Part shown: positions 52,918 to 62,011 of the stretch, one piece after another
Numbering within the stretch: position 1 is the first letter of the stretch
Layout: each line of letters opens with the position of its first letter
NCBI RefSeq assembly: GCF_008304605.1
Contig: NZ_PIJY01000004.1
Coordinates: 124,001-188,000, forward strand
DNA: 64,000 nt
Reading direction: 5' to 3'
Source: Oceanobacillus polygoni
GTDB taxonomy: Bacteria; Bacillota; Bacilli; Bacillales; Amphibacillaceae
Notes under the pieces: model-generated
Told to the model about the DNA's origin: nothing
Seen by the model: the letters and a program-made list of their open reading frames with translations, nothing else
The model's database searches: none
Translations under genes and position numbers: made by a program

Positions 52918-54279
52918 TTAAAATAACTTCCCCGGATTTAATCGGGTATCTGGATCAATCGCATTTTTAATTTTACGCATCAAATCCAATTCCACAGGAT
53001 TACACATTTTTTCTAAATAAGGTTTCTTTATAATACCTATTCCATGTTCAGCTGAGGGTAATCCACCCAATTCATTAACTTTTTTATAAAGATCATCTAA
53101 TAAAGCTTGTCTTCTTACCTGCCAAGTTGCTTCATCTAAACCTTCCTTCATTAAAACAGTATGGATATTTCCATCCCCCGCATGCCCAAAATTGATTACT
53201 TTCAAGCCATGCTTTGTTTGTAATTCTTTTGTGTAATCAATCATCTCACTAAATTTATTAATCGGCACAACTTCATCTAGCATTTCATATTCTGTAAACT
53301 GCATAAGCGCAACCAATATATTATCCCGAAGTAACCAAGCCTTTTCCTCTTCTTCTTGGGTAAATAAAGGAATAATTTCTACTGCTTGACCTTTTAAAAT
53401 ACTTTCCACAGTATCAATCTTACGTGTTACTGTCTCCTCTTCATTACTATCGATTGTCATTAAGACATATGCTTCGCCCTTTTGACTTTGTAATAAAACC
53501 TTTGTATATTTTTCACTATATTCTATCGTGCCTCTTTCAAATAATTCTAATGCTGTTGGCTCGATGCCATTTTGAAGAATAGCTAATACACCATTGGTCG
53601 CATCTTTTAATGTATGAAAAGCCAATAGAACCGATTGTTTATATTTTGGCAGCGGCAACACTTTTAATTTAATTTTCGTTGTTATCCCTAATGTCCCCTC
53701 TGAACCTATAAATAGGTTCTTCAAATCGTATCCAGAACTGCTTTTTATGTTTAAACTTCCCAGTGTAACCTTTTCTCCTTCTGGCAAGACGACTTCCAAC
53801 TCACGAACGTAGTCTCTCGTTGTACCATATTTAACTGCACGCATACCGCCTGCGTTTGTAGCAATATTACCTCCAATAGTAGAGTTTTTTGAACCCGGAT
53901 CTGGTGGGTAAAAATATCCTTTACTTTCAACAAATACCTGAATTTCATTTAACTTAACCCCTGGTTCTACAGTTAATGTCATCGTCTCTTCATCTAATGC
54001 TAGAATGCGATTCATTTGATGAACATCAATAATTAATTCTCCCCCGCTTATTGGAACTTGAGAGCCTGCTACACCCGTACCAGCTCCACGAGCAATTATT
54101 GGGATGTTTTCTTTATTAGCAAACTTGACTAAGTCGATTACTTCTTGTGTTGTATTGGGGAGCGCAACCGCATGTACAGTAGCAACTTCTTTATAAGAGA
54201 AATCCGTTTTGTATACTTCAGGTACGTCTTTTTCTAGAAAAAGACGTTCTTTATCAGTTATGATATCTCGCAATTGCAT
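52918..54279 (-). CDS. GlcD-family FAD-linked 2-hydroxy acid oxidase
   Basis: 453 residues. The N-terminal FAD-binding-4 domain has RGAGTGVAGSQVPISGGEL near residue 65 and PPDPGSKNSTIGGNIATNAG near residue 130. The C-terminal FAD-oxidase domain has NFGHAGDGNIHTVLM near residue 365, with the conserved His residues, and SAEHGIGIIKK. The family oxidises glycolate, D-lactate or related acids. No glcE/glcF genes are nearby, so it may work alone. It shares an identical operator with yhfZ and is likely part of the same regulon. Confidence 0.88.
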   Translation of the reverse strand: MQLRDIITDKERLFLEKDVPEVYKTDFSYKEVATVHAVALPNTTQEVIDLVKFANKENIPIIARGAGTGVAGSQVPISGGELIIDVHQMNRILALDEETMTLTVEPGVKLNEIQVFVESKGYFYPPDPGSKNSTIGGNIATNAGGMRAVKYGTTRDYVRELEVVLPEGEKVTLGSLNIKSSSGYDLKNLFIGSEGTLGITTKIKLKVLPLPKYKQSVLLAFHTLKDATNGVLAILQNGIEPTALELFERGTIEYSEKYTKVLLQSQKGEAYVLMTIDSNEEETVTRKIDTVESILKGQAVEIIPLFTQEEEEKAWLLRDNILVALMQFTEYEMLDEVVPINKFSEMIDYTKELQTKHGLKVINFGHAGDGNIHTVLMKEGLDEATWQVRRQALLDDLYKKVNELGGLPSAEHGIGIIKKPYLEKMCNPVELDLMRKIKNAIDPDTRLNPGKLF

Positions 54280-54330
54280 TTAAATCCTCCTCTTCAATCT
54301 ATAGACTTCTAGATTAATTTCTCAGATTAC

Positions 54331-54352
54331 AATATACTAAATTTCGTATATT
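54331..54352 (-). promoter_or_regulatory. Putative YhfZ operator 2
   Basis: AATATAC-N8-GTATATT, 51 bp upstream of the glcD-like start, identical in arms and spacing to the site before yhfZ. Confidence 0.7.
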
Positions 54353-54356
54353 TATA

Positions 54357-54372
54357 GTGTAAACGTTTTAAT
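54357..54372 (-). promoter_or_regulatory. cre-like site upstream of the glcD-like gene
   Basis: GTGTAAACGTTTTAAT matches the cre core TGNAANCGNWW, with mismatches at the outer positions. It lies beside operator 2, as the other cre-like site lies beside operator 1. Confidence 0.45.
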
Positions 54373-54522
54373 TTTGTTTTGCAAGTGCAAAGGGCTTTAA
54401 TTACATCCATTAAGAAATGGACAGAGTTATGGTAAATTCCTCAACATATTTTAGTTGAACAATCGGAAAAGGAAATAGCTTAAAACAAACACAGCTGGAA
54501 CAAAAAACTATTCAGTTAAACT

Positions 54523-54571
54523 AATAAGCGTGGTCCTTTCACCATAAATTGATGAAAGGACCACGCTTATT
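54523..54571. terminator. Strong terminator-like hairpin
   Basis: Perfect 19-bp arms (from AATAAGCGTGGTCCTTTCA) enclose an 11-nt loop, with TTTTG on the plus-strand side. It lies between the glcD-like gene and the end of the HAD gene, both on the minus strand. It can end the HAD transcript, but the T-run points to a plus-strand RNA. The 399-base gap 54280-54678 holds nothing else beyond the glcD operator and cre-like site. Confidence 0.8.
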
Positions 54572-54678
54572 TTTGTATTCTCTATTTTAATTATGCTTAA
54601 CAAAAAAAGGCTCCCTTTTCCACTAGATTTAGAATTAGGAAGCGTTTATAGGATTTAGCATTTCAAAAAAGATTCATG

Positions 54679-55395
54679 CTATTTAACAACAAGCAATTCA
54701 TCTGAAAACAAGTCTAATAATTCTTTTGCGCTATATACTACCTTGTCCGGTTGAACACTATTTTCAGGCATGTCTCGCTTTCGATGGTTCATCCACACAG
54801 CATGCCAGCCCGCTTGCTTTGCACCAACAATATCATTTGCAAATGAATCCCCAATATAAATCGTTTTACTCTTTTCCAAACCAAGTTTATTCTCAAGAAC
54901 AGTGAACGCTTCTTTGGATGGCTTCGCATGGCCAATTGCACCTGAGATAAACAAATTATCTTCTGGGAACCATCTATCTAGCTTTAATTGGTTAATTTTC
55001 ATAGATTGATGCCCCTCTGCCCCATTTGTTAAGACAGCAAGTTGCTTATTATTTGCTACAAGGAGATCCAACAGCTCGATAACTTCATCAAATAAAGCGA
55101 TCTTTTGCTGTTCAGCAACATAGGCTTCTTGAAAATCTATTGCTTGTTGTTCCGTCATTGCAATACCAATCTCCGTACATGCATCCTTAATACGGCGGAT
55201 ATGCATTTCCTGAACAGTTATTTTCCCTGCTACTTGATCGTCGAATAACGCATCGCTGTGTTTGCGGCTTATGATATAAAAATTATTTAATTCCTCATCG
55301 GTAAAAGGTACATCAATCATTTTCTTACATGTATTTTTAAATGATGCTGCTTGATCGTACAATGTATCATCCACATCAAAAATAATCGTATCCAT
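54679..55395 (-). CDS. HAD-superfamily hydrolase, subfamily IA
   Basis: 238 residues from ATG 55395 (AGAGGAGG upstream). All four HAD motifs are present: DVDDTLYD with the nucleophilic Asp at residue 6, TNG near residue 115, Lys in GHAKPSKEAF near residue 150, and GDSFANDIVGA near residue 175. A helical cap sits between motifs I and II. It resembles YjjG-type nucleotide or sugar phosphatases. A single gene; substrate not known. Confidence 0.88.
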   Translation of the reverse strand: MDTIIFDVDDTLYDQAASFKNTCKKMIDVPFTDEELNNFYIISRKHSDALFDDQVAGKITVQEMHIRRIKDACTEIGIAMTEQQAIDFQEAYVAEQQKIALFDEVIELLDLLVANNKQLAVLTNGAEGHQSMKINQLKLDRWFPEDNLFISGAIGHAKPSKEAFTVLENKLGLEKSKTIYIGDSFANDIVGAKQAGWHAVWMNHRKRDMPENSVQPDKVVYSAKELLDLFSDELLVVK

Positions 55396-55555
55396 CCTAT
55401 CACCCTCCTCTTCTATCATACTATACTTTATGAAACAGGAGAAGCACTGGAAAGGTTCTAATATAGGCTTCTTCATTATTTTAATGGGACACTAACACAG
55501 AGTCAGGACATATGCATAAAATGTGACTGAATGAATTCAAAAGGGAGAATGATAT

Positions 55556-55855
55556 ATGTATCGCAACTGGAATTATCCGAATCCATATAGCCAATCACAA
55601 CCACAATGGCAAAATCAAGGATGGAACGATCAAGTAAATTACAATCAAGAGCCACAGTATCATCGACAAATCACAATTCAGGAAGCAATAGATATTGCAC
55701 TTGCACAAGTACCTGGCCAGGCTGTAAAGGCAGAATTAGACACAAAACAAGGCATAAGAGTATACGAGGTGGATATTGTAACAGCACAAGGTGTGAAATA
55801 TGAAGTAGCAGTAAATATGAACACTGGAGAAATAGTAGATATAGAAATAGATTAA
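55556..55855 (+). CDS. PepSY-domain small protein
   Basis: 99 residues. The first 35 are rich in Asn, Gln, Pro and Tyr and appear disordered. Residues 38-99 form one PepSY domain (ITIQEAIDIALAQVPGQAVK ... YEVAVNMNTGEIVDIEID). No signal peptide is seen, which is unusual, as PepSY proteins normally act outside the membrane. RBS AAAGGGAG. Possibly a spore or surface-associated protein; function unknown. Confidence 0.75.
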   Translation: MYRNWNYPNPYSQSQPQWQNQGWNDQVNYNQEPQYHRQITIQEAIDIALAQVPGQAVKAELDTKQGIRVYEVDIVTAQGVKYEVAVNMNTGEIVDIEID

Positions 55856-56299
55856 TCGGTGGTGAATGAGGAATAGAGGTGTGCTCTTTTCCTCATTTTA
55901 TAAAACAGCAATGAGTGATCAACTTTTTCTTATAAACACCCAACACAACGTTCTTCTTAAAAATCACTTTGATTTAAACTTCAAGTATTAAATCTTATTG
56001 CATTCATATCAAATTACATAAGACAAAAGCCAGGGTATGGAAGTAATTCGTCTATTAGGCGCTATTTTACTGTCAAGGTTAACCCTTTTATTACCCTCTA
56101 TGAAACACCCACATTTTGTATTAAAAAACTGACTCTATCCAGCAATTACTGTCTAGAGTCAGTTTTAATAAAGTATATTTTACGTTTATAATCTTATGAT
56201 TCCAATTCTATATTGGACACTAAAGGAATATCTTCAAAAATAACCAGTAATAAATAATACGTTTCATCACTCAAAATCAGCATATAAATCTACTAATCC
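55856..56299. other. Non-coding stretch with terminator
   Basis: About 440 bases without a gene. It contains the hairpin at 56125-56166. Nothing else is recognised. Confidence 0.5.
56125..56166 (-). terminator. Terminator of the second tct operon
   Basis: Perfect 13-bp arms AAAACTGACTCTA and TAGAGTCAGTTTT; on the minus strand TTTTTT follows. It lies 134 bp after the end of the Ldh-family gene. Confidence 0.8.
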
Positions 56300-57349
56300 T
56301 TATACGAAACTTGGTATTATCCCGTATAAACTTGCAACCTCTTCAAGTTCGTCTACAACTGCCGCTGAAAGGGGAATGCCTTCCTTTTCTCTTTTCTCCT
56401 TCTGTATAAATTCGAGCTCTCCCGGTAAGTAAATACGTTCAATTCCTTCAATGCGAGGATTTGCTTTTACCTCTTCTATCATCTGTGACATTCTTGTTTT
56501 GAATGTATCCATGTCTGTAAAAAGATCAGCTTTGAAGACAAGAAAATACTGTCCAACATCTTGCTGCTCATTTAAATATAAACTACCGAGATGCGGACCG
56601 AAGCTTGCACCTGTCAGAATGCTAGATAGTACCTCTACAAAAAACGCCAGACCATACCCTTTTGGTCCTCCGACTGGTAAAACAGTTCCACCGTCTAAAG
56701 CAACATTTGGGTCATCGGTCGGTTCTCCATCTTTTGACACAGCCCACCCAATTGGGATTTTCATATTATTTTTCTGCGCTAGACGAATTTTCCCTCGAGC
56801 AACAACACTTGTTGCCATATCGAAAACAATCGGATATTCTTCGCGAGTAGGAATTCCATATGCAAACGGGTTGGTCCCAAAAAATGCTTCTTTCCCTCCC
56901 CAAGGTGCTATACTAGATGGGGAATTTGTTACCGCCAGAGCAACACAATCATGATCCGCAGCATATTTTACATAATCAGCCAGCATACCGCAATGATTTG
57001 ATTGACGGATACCAACCATACCTATTCCTGTCTTTTCTGCTTTTTCAACAGCAATTCGAATTCCTTCAGTCGCAAGTAGAATTCCCATATGATTTTTACC
57101 ATCTAGTAGACAACTAGAAGCATACTCATTATGAACGGTATAATGATTACCTACATTAATCATCCCCGTTCGAACCCTGTCCATATATGTTTTCATACGA
57201 CTAACACCGTGAGAGTCAATTCCTCTTAGATTTGCTAAGACAAGATGATCAGCAAGCGTTTTTGAATCTTCTTCCTCGAACCCTGCATTCAAAAAGATGT
57301 TATGAATTAGACGTTGCAGAACGTCATGTTGAACTCGTACAGCAGTCAT
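56300..57349 (-). CDS. Ldh-family NAD(P)-dependent 2-hydroxy acid dehydrogenase
   Basis: 349 residues of the malate/L-lactate/ureidoglycolate dehydrogenase family (type 2, distinct from Rossmann-type Ldh). Motifs: the SHGVSRMKTY region with active-site His near residue 47, RQSNHCGMLADYVKYA near residue 118, TNSPSSIAPWGGKEAFFGTN near residue 140 and PVGGPKGYGLAFFVEVLS near residue 226. It interconverts a 2-hydroxy and a 2-oxo acid. It is the last gene of the operon and overlaps the preceding gene by 4 bp. Confidence 0.9.
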   Translation of the reverse strand: MTAVRVQHDVLQRLIHNIFLNAGFEEEDSKTLADHLVLANLRGIDSHGVSRMKTYMDRVRTGMINVGNHYTVHNEYASSCLLDGKNHMGILLATEGIRIAVEKAEKTGIGMVGIRQSNHCGMLADYVKYAADHDCVALAVTNSPSSIAPWGGKEAFFGTNPFAYGIPTREEYPIVFDMATSVVARGKIRLAQKNNMKIPIGWAVSKDGEPTDDPNVALDGGTVLPVGGPKGYGLAFFVEVLSSILTGASFGPHLGSLYLNEQQDVGQYFLVFKADLFTDMDTFKTRMSQMIEEVKANPRIEGIERIYLPGELEFIQKEKREKEGIPLSAAVVDELEEVASLYGIIPSFV

Positions 57350-58233
57350 CTTATCACCCTCTTTTTTTCTTCCATCTTATCAACAACAATTTGCCAGTTT
57401 TTTGGACGTTCACTATTAAATGCTTCACGTAGACCAAAATTAGTAATGTAATTCAACTTTTCCTTCGTTACAGTTGCCATTTTTGCATCTAGACCAAGAT
57501 TTTCTAATAACTGAACAGATCCTTCGATTTCAAATGCACGTCGCTCAGAATGAATGGACGTTCCGGTTACTAATTGATCGACTGTTTTATCAAATGGAGT
57601 AGATTCAATCGTTTCTTTTAAAGATTCAATTACTTCGTCTTCTACTCGAAGTGCACGTGCAGCTTCTAATACTTCTACAAGCAATGATGCTGTTCCCTTC
57701 ATATAAATACTTCTTAATAGTTTAATAGCTGAAGCATCCCCTGCCTGCTCGCCTACCAGTTTAATATTCATGTTCAAAGGATCGTATCCCTCTTTAAAAC
57801 GATATGCACCACTTCCACTGGCAAGCATAAGCACTTTATGTCCGTGTACCGTTAAAGGTCCTAGCATAGCAGCATCAACAAATTGTCCACCCATTGAGGT
57901 AACGATTTCATCTACTTTCTTTTTTATATCTGGACGCGCAGCAGACACATCAATATACAAATGAGCTTCGTTCAAATTACTACGAACACCGTCGCAAACA
58001 TCCAATGTATATTGGGCAGGTACAGCAACAAAAACTGTATCTACTTTTCGCAAGACTTCACTTGGGGTGTCAACAATTTGCACTTCTGCTTCCTCCGCAC
58101 GATTCTTAATTTGTTTACTAAGTGTTGAATCATGCAGCATAGGATCAAACGCAACTATTCCACTAACTCCTTCTTCCGTTAAACCTTTGGCTAATTCAAA
58201 ACCAGCTTCTCCAAATCCAATAAAACCTAACAT
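57346..58233 (-). CDS. 6-phosphogluconate-dehydrogenase-like NAD-binding protein (DUF1932)
   Basis: 295 residues. The N-terminal Rossmann domain (GFGEAGFELAKGL at residues 5-17) is followed by an all-helical DUF1932 domain, with a conserved Lys in AIKLLRSIYMKGTASLLVE near residue 170. Proteins of this type are found beside RraA and tct genes and reduce or oxidise a beta-hydroxy acid with NAD(P). It is co-transcribed with the Ldh-family gene (ATGA overlap) and lies 15 bp after the RraA gene. Confidence 0.85.
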   Translation of the reverse strand: MLGFIGFGEAGFELAKGLTEEGVSGIVAFDPMLHDSTLSKQIKNRAEEAEVQIVDTPSEVLRKVDTVFVAVPAQYTLDVCDGVRSNLNEAHLYIDVSAARPDIKKKVDEIVTSMGGQFVDAAMLGPLTVHGHKVLMLASGSGAYRFKEGYDPLNMNIKLVGEQAGDASAIKLLRSIYMKGTASLLVEVLEAARALRVEDEVIESLKETIESTPFDKTVDQLVTGTSIHSERRAFEIEGSVQLLENLGLDAKMATVTKEKLNYITNFGLREAFNSERPKNWQIVVDKMEEKKRVIR

Positions 58234-58248
58234 CTAAAAACCCCTATC

Positions 58249-58926
58249 TCATAATGCCTTTATTTTTTCAGCTAACCAAGCAGGTTCAATTCCTTTTCCA
58301 TTATCATTGTCTCCTTCTTTATAAGCAGCAATCTCCTGCAATCGTAATTGCTCATATGCGTGTTTTTCTTCCGCCTTTTCAAATACGGATTCTATTTCAT
58401 GCCTTGGAACAACTACCACCCCGTCTGCATCGCCAACAACTAGATCCCCAGGCTGAACCGATATACCACCACATGACACTGGAATATTATAATTACCTGG
58501 ACCATCTTTATATGGGCCATTTGGGACGAACCCCTTAGAATAAATTGGAAAGTCAAGTTTTTCGAGATCAATTCGGTCTCTAACCAATCCATCTATCACA
58601 ATCCCTTCGAGCCCAATAGCTTTTGCTGCCCCTGCCATTAACTCTCCAAGATAAGCATTTTTCGTATGTCCTTTACCATCAGCAATCAATACGTACCCTG
58701 GTTGCCCTTGGTAAATAGCTTGATGTAAATATAAATTATCTCCTGGTTTCATAGATACCGTCACAGCAGTACCTACCATTATTAAGTCCTTGTTTACCGG
58801 TTGAATTTCATACGACATCGTATTGGCACCATTCATTGCATCGGCTAACAAGGAACTATTTAATTTCTTTGCACGTTCCGTAATTTCTGTTGACAATAAT
58901 TGTGGAGTTTCTCTCCATTGAGTCAT
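58249..58926 (-). CDS. RraA-family protein (4-hydroxy-4-methyl-2-oxoglutarate aldolase-like)
   Basis: 225 residues from ATG 58926 (AAGGAG 8 nt upstream; GTG 58935 is too close). The family motif with the substrate-binding Arg and metal-binding Asp is in DGLVRDRIDLE near residue 125, after GELMAGAAKAIGLEGIVIDG. Non-RNase RraA proteins act as aldolases cleaving 4-hydroxy-4-methyl-2-oxoglutarate to pyruvate, or as oxaloacetate decarboxylases. The neighbours (tricarboxylate uptake, hydroxy acid dehydrogenases) favour this catabolic role over RNase E regulation. Confidence 0.85.
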   Translation of the reverse strand: MTQWRETPQLLSTEITERAKKLNSSLLADAMNGANTMSYEIQPVNKDLIMVGTAVTVSMKPGDNLYLHQAIYQGQPGYVLIADGKGHTKNAYLGELMAGAAKAIGLEGIVIDGLVRDRIDLEKLDFPIYSKGFVPNGPYKDGPGNYNIPVSCGGISVQPGDLVVGDADGVVVVPRHEIESVFEKAEEKHAYEQLRLQEIAAYKEGDNDNGKGIEPAWLAEKIKAL

Positions 58927-58938
58927 ATCATCCACTCC

Positions 58939-60423
58939 TTATATTTTTTTCTTAACTCTTCTTAAATTCGGCAGTACAATAGATAGAAGCGATAACAGTA
59001 GTAAAGCAAGAACAACTGGATTCCCCAAAAACACCATCCAACTTCCATTGGAAATCGTTAATGCCATACGAAAGTTCTCTTCTAATAAATTTCCTAGGAC
59101 AAATGCGAGTATAAAAGGTGCCGCTGGGAATCGTAAGCTCTTCATCACATAACCAAGAACACCAAAAAACAGTAATAAATAAAGGTCAAATGTACTGAAA
59201 CTAATAACGTAAACACCCATCATACATAAAGTTAAAACAAGTGAGATAAGAAGAGGCCGTGGGATCTTCAACACCTTAGCAATATAGGGTATAAGTGGAA
59301 GATTTAATATAAGCAACATAATATTCCCTATATACATACTTGCAATAACACCCCAGAATAATGAGGGTTCTTCAGATACAAGCAATGGACCTGGTTGAAC
59401 CCCTAGCACTAGTAATGCACCTAACAAAACTGCAGTAGTTCCTGATCCTGGAATTCCCAAACTTAACAACGGAACAAAAGAACCTGTAGAGGCTGCATTA
59501 GTTGATGTTTCAGGAGCTGCTAACCCTTTTAAAGATCCCTTACCGAACTCCTCGGGATTTTTAGATAAACGTTTCTCTGTTACATAACTCATAAAGGAAG
59601 CAATTGTTGCACCAGCACCAGGAAGAATTCCAATGATGAAACCTAGAACGGAATGACGTGACATTGGTCCGCTAATTTCCTTAAAGTCTTTTTTCGAAAG
59701 ACGAATCGATCCAATATTCGATATTTTTTCAAAAGAACGATCTCTACGGTTTATAATTAAGTACGTTACTTCTGCAAGTGCGAATAATCCAAGAGCAATT
59801 ACGAGGAAGTCGATCCCCTCTAGAAAATTTACATTGCCAAATGTAAATCTACTTGTTCCTGTTTGGGAATCAATCCCAATTGTAACAGCCATAAAGCCAA
59901 GTACCGCCGAAATAAAAGCTCTTATCGATGACCCTTCAGACAAACTTGAAATCGCTGTCATTCCAAGCAACATCAATGCAAAATATTCAGCGGGACCAAA
60001 TGAAACCGCTAGCCCCGCGAGAATTGGAGCAAAAAGCATGAGGAAAATTGCAGCAACTGTTCCCCCCACAAAAGATGCAATGGCCGCAATAGCTAATGCT
60101 TTCCCAGCTTCTCCCCGTTGTGCTAACGGATAGCCATCAAATGTAGTTGCCACAGTACTTGCAGCTCCTGGGGTATTTAATAAAATCGAAGAAGTAGAGC
60201 TTCCAAAAATAGAACCATAATAAACCCCCGCCATCATAACCAATGCAAACGTTGCATCCATTCCATATGTGATTGGTATCATAACTGCAATCGCTGTAAT
60301 TGGACCGAGCCCAGGCATAATCCCAATTACTGTACCAATTAAAACCCCAATAGCAACAAACAGCATACCTTCTAAACTAAAAGCCACTTGAAATCCCTCT
60401 ATTATTCCATTAAAACTATTCAC
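58939..60423 (-). CDS. tctA: Tripartite tricarboxylate transporter large permease (TctA), second system
   Basis: 494 residues from a GTG start with GGAGGTG upstream. Family loops: GIMPGLGPITAIAVM near residue 34, NTPGAASTVATTFDGYPLAQ near residue 83, GILPGAGATIASFMS near residue 262 and LGIPGSGTTAVLLGALLVL near residue 325. About 11-12 membrane segments. It is clearly different in sequence from the copy at 5554-7038, so this is not a recent duplication. It lies between tctB and rraA in one operon. Confidence 0.92.
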   Translation of the reverse strand: MNSFNGIIEGFQVAFSLEGMLFVAIGVLIGTVIGIMPGLGPITAIAVMIPITYGMDATFALVMMAGVYYGSIFGSSTSSILLNTPGAASTVATTFDGYPLAQRGEAGKALAIAAIASFVGGTVAAIFLMLFAPILAGLAVSFGPAEYFALMLLGMTAISSLSEGSSIRAFISAVLGFMAVTIGIDSQTGTSRFTFGNVNFLEGIDFLVIALGLFALAEVTYLIINRRDRSFEKISNIGSIRLSKKDFKEISGPMSRHSVLGFIIGILPGAGATIASFMSYVTEKRLSKNPEEFGKGSLKGLAAPETSTNAASTGSFVPLLSLGIPGSGTTAVLLGALLVLGVQPGPLLVSEEPSLFWGVIASMYIGNIMLLILNLPLIPYIAKVLKIPRPLLISLVLTLCMMGVYVISFSTFDLYLLLFFGVLGYVMKSLRFPAAPFILAFVLGNLLEENFRMALTISNGSWMVFLGNPVVLALLLLSLLSIVLPNLRRVKKKI

Positions 60424-60460
60424 TTTTTTGCACCTCCATCATCTGTTATTTATGAATTCA

Positions 60461-60901
60461 TTAGAAAGGCAGTACACCTGCTGGTAGAGAAATCATTAGA
60501 TAGCGTGTAAATAAGAGATAAAAAGTAATCGGAAATAACAATGATACGATACTATTAACTATGTTATTTCGATAACCAAGCAGAAACGAACAAATAAAAA
60601 TAAACAAAGCAGTTGAAATCACAAATCCCAATGGCTCTAAAAATACAATATATAATAAGATTAGAGCAACAACGATTCCTATAATTTTTAAATCCTCTCT
60701 TGCAATAAATACTCGGGCGTCTTCTTCTTCCTTGTTAAAAAATAAAAGTACTGAAAGAACAAGTAAAAAACCACCGAGTATGAGCGGAAACCCATCCGCA
60801 TCTATTAAAATATAATCGTATTTTGGTAAAAGGATACTTGCGATGATATAAGCAACCGCTAAAAGAAATAATGGGATACTTATCTTTTGATTTATAGTCA
60901 T
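60461..60901 (-). CDS. tctB: Tripartite tricarboxylate transporter small subunit (TctB), second system
   Basis: 146 residues with four membrane segments (IPLFLLAVAYIIASILLP first, then LIDADGFPLILGGFLLVLSV). It matches the TctB family by the ADGFP-type motif, size and position between tctC and tctA. It lies 24 bp after tctC. Confidence 0.85.
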   Translation of the reverse strand: MTINQKISIPLFLLAVAYIIASILLPKYDYILIDADGFPLILGGFLLVLSVLLFFNKEEEDARVFIAREDLKIIGIVVALILLYIVFLEPLGFVISTALFIFICSFLLGYRNNIVNSIVSLLFPITFYLLFTRYLMISLPAGVLPF

Positions 60902-60925
60902 ACAAATTTCCCCTTTTTTGTTAAA

Positions 60926-61924
60926 TTAATTTAGAAGCCCGAGCTCTTCCATGATTTTACTGTTTGACTCCACTTCCTGACGAATGAACTCTGTATACTC
61001 CTCGCTGCCCATAAACATCTCTTCCCAACCGAATTGATCTCGAATTGCTGCAAATTGATCTGATTCACTCACTTGTCGCATTACATCTTCATAATAAGCC
61101 ACTTGCGCTTCCGTCATTCCTCCCGGTCCATATACACCTCGCCAATTAATAAAAACTGTGTCATATCCTTGCTCGACAGCAGTTGGAAATTGAGAAACAG
61201 AATCTGCTTCAAGCCGCTCTTCCGATAGCACTGCGAGAATTTTAATTTCTCCGGCTCGATACTGCTCGACAACTCCACTACCAAGTTTAGAAGATAACAC
61301 GTCTACTGTTCCATTTAGCAAGATCGGCAACCCACCACTTGATTGATCGGTCACATAACTAATGTCCTCTAGTTGTATCCCAGCTTCCATAGCAAGTGAG
61401 ATAAACTGCACATGATCAAATCCGCCTGGTGTGTTTCCACCAGCTACCGTGAATTTTTCTGGATTCTCCTTAAAATCGTCCATTAATTCTGTTAAACTAT
61501 CCCATGGTGCATCTTCTCTTACCGCGATAATTCCATAATCAGCAGCTAAGTTAGCAATCGGAGTCATATCATCCCAACTGTACTGCGAATTTCCAGCTAA
61601 CATGGAAAAAACCATTGTTGTCGAGGTCGTGAAAATAGTATGAGGATCTTGGATTTTCTGAATATACGCCCATCCAACTGCTCCAGTTCCTCCAGGCTTA
61701 TTAATAACACCAATACTTTGTTCCATAAACTCCTGTTCCATAATGACATTCGAAATAACTCGAGCAAAGGTATCCCAACCTCCTCCAGCTCTCGCTGGGG
61801 CGACCATTTCAATCGGGCGTTTTGGCTTCCATTCCTTATCTTCATTAGATACTGTTGATGCTGTTTGACTACATGCTGTTAACAGAATAAACATTGAAAC
61901 TATTAATATAAAAATTTTTCTCAT
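60926..61924 (-). CDS. tctC: Tripartite tricarboxylate transporter receptor lipoprotein (TctC), second system
   Basis: 332 residues. The signal peptide ends with the lipobox LLTAC, with Cys at about residue 18. The mature protein carries PIEMVAPARAGGGWDTFARV near residue 40 and NKPGGTGAVGWAYIQ near residue 80, as in TctC receptors. It is the first gene of the operon tctC-tctB-tctA-rraA-DUF1932-ldh. A cre-like site lies upstream. The ligand is unknown, probably a C5-C6 carboxylate. Confidence 0.9.
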   Translation of the reverse strand: MRKIFILIVSMFILLTACSQTASTVSNEDKEWKPKRPIEMVAPARAGGGWDTFARVISNVIMEQEFMEQSIGVINKPGGTGAVGWAYIQKIQDPHTIFTTSTTMVFSMLAGNSQYSWDDMTPIANLAADYGIIAVREDAPWDSLTELMDDFKENPEKFTVAGGNTPGGFDHVQFISLAMEAGIQLEDISYVTDQSSGGLPILLNGTVDVLSSKLGSGVVEQYRAGEIKILAVLSEERLEADSVSQFPTAVEQGYDTVFINWRGVYGPGGMTEAQVAYYEDVMRQVSESDQFAAIRDQFGWEEMFMGSEEYTEFIRQEVESNSKIMEELGLLN

Positions 61925-61980
61925 AGATTCAATCTCCTATCTCTTCAAATTATTTAAGGAGGAAATTAATAACACACTTT

Positions 61981-61996
61981 TATAAAACGCTTACAC
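61981..61996 (-). promoter_or_regulatory. Weak cre-like site upstream of the second tctC
   Basis: On the minus strand GTGTAAGCGTTTTATA has a good TGTAAGCG half and a poor second half (about three mismatches to the cre consensus). It lies 57 bp upstream of tctC. Confidence 0.35.
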
Positions 61997-62011
61997 AACA
62001 AACGAAATGAG

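Noticed and set aside
5554-60423. The two TctABC systems as a recent duplication
   Set aside because: The proteins differ widely in sequence and the gene order differs (C-A-B versus C-B-A); they are ancient paralogues or separately acquired.
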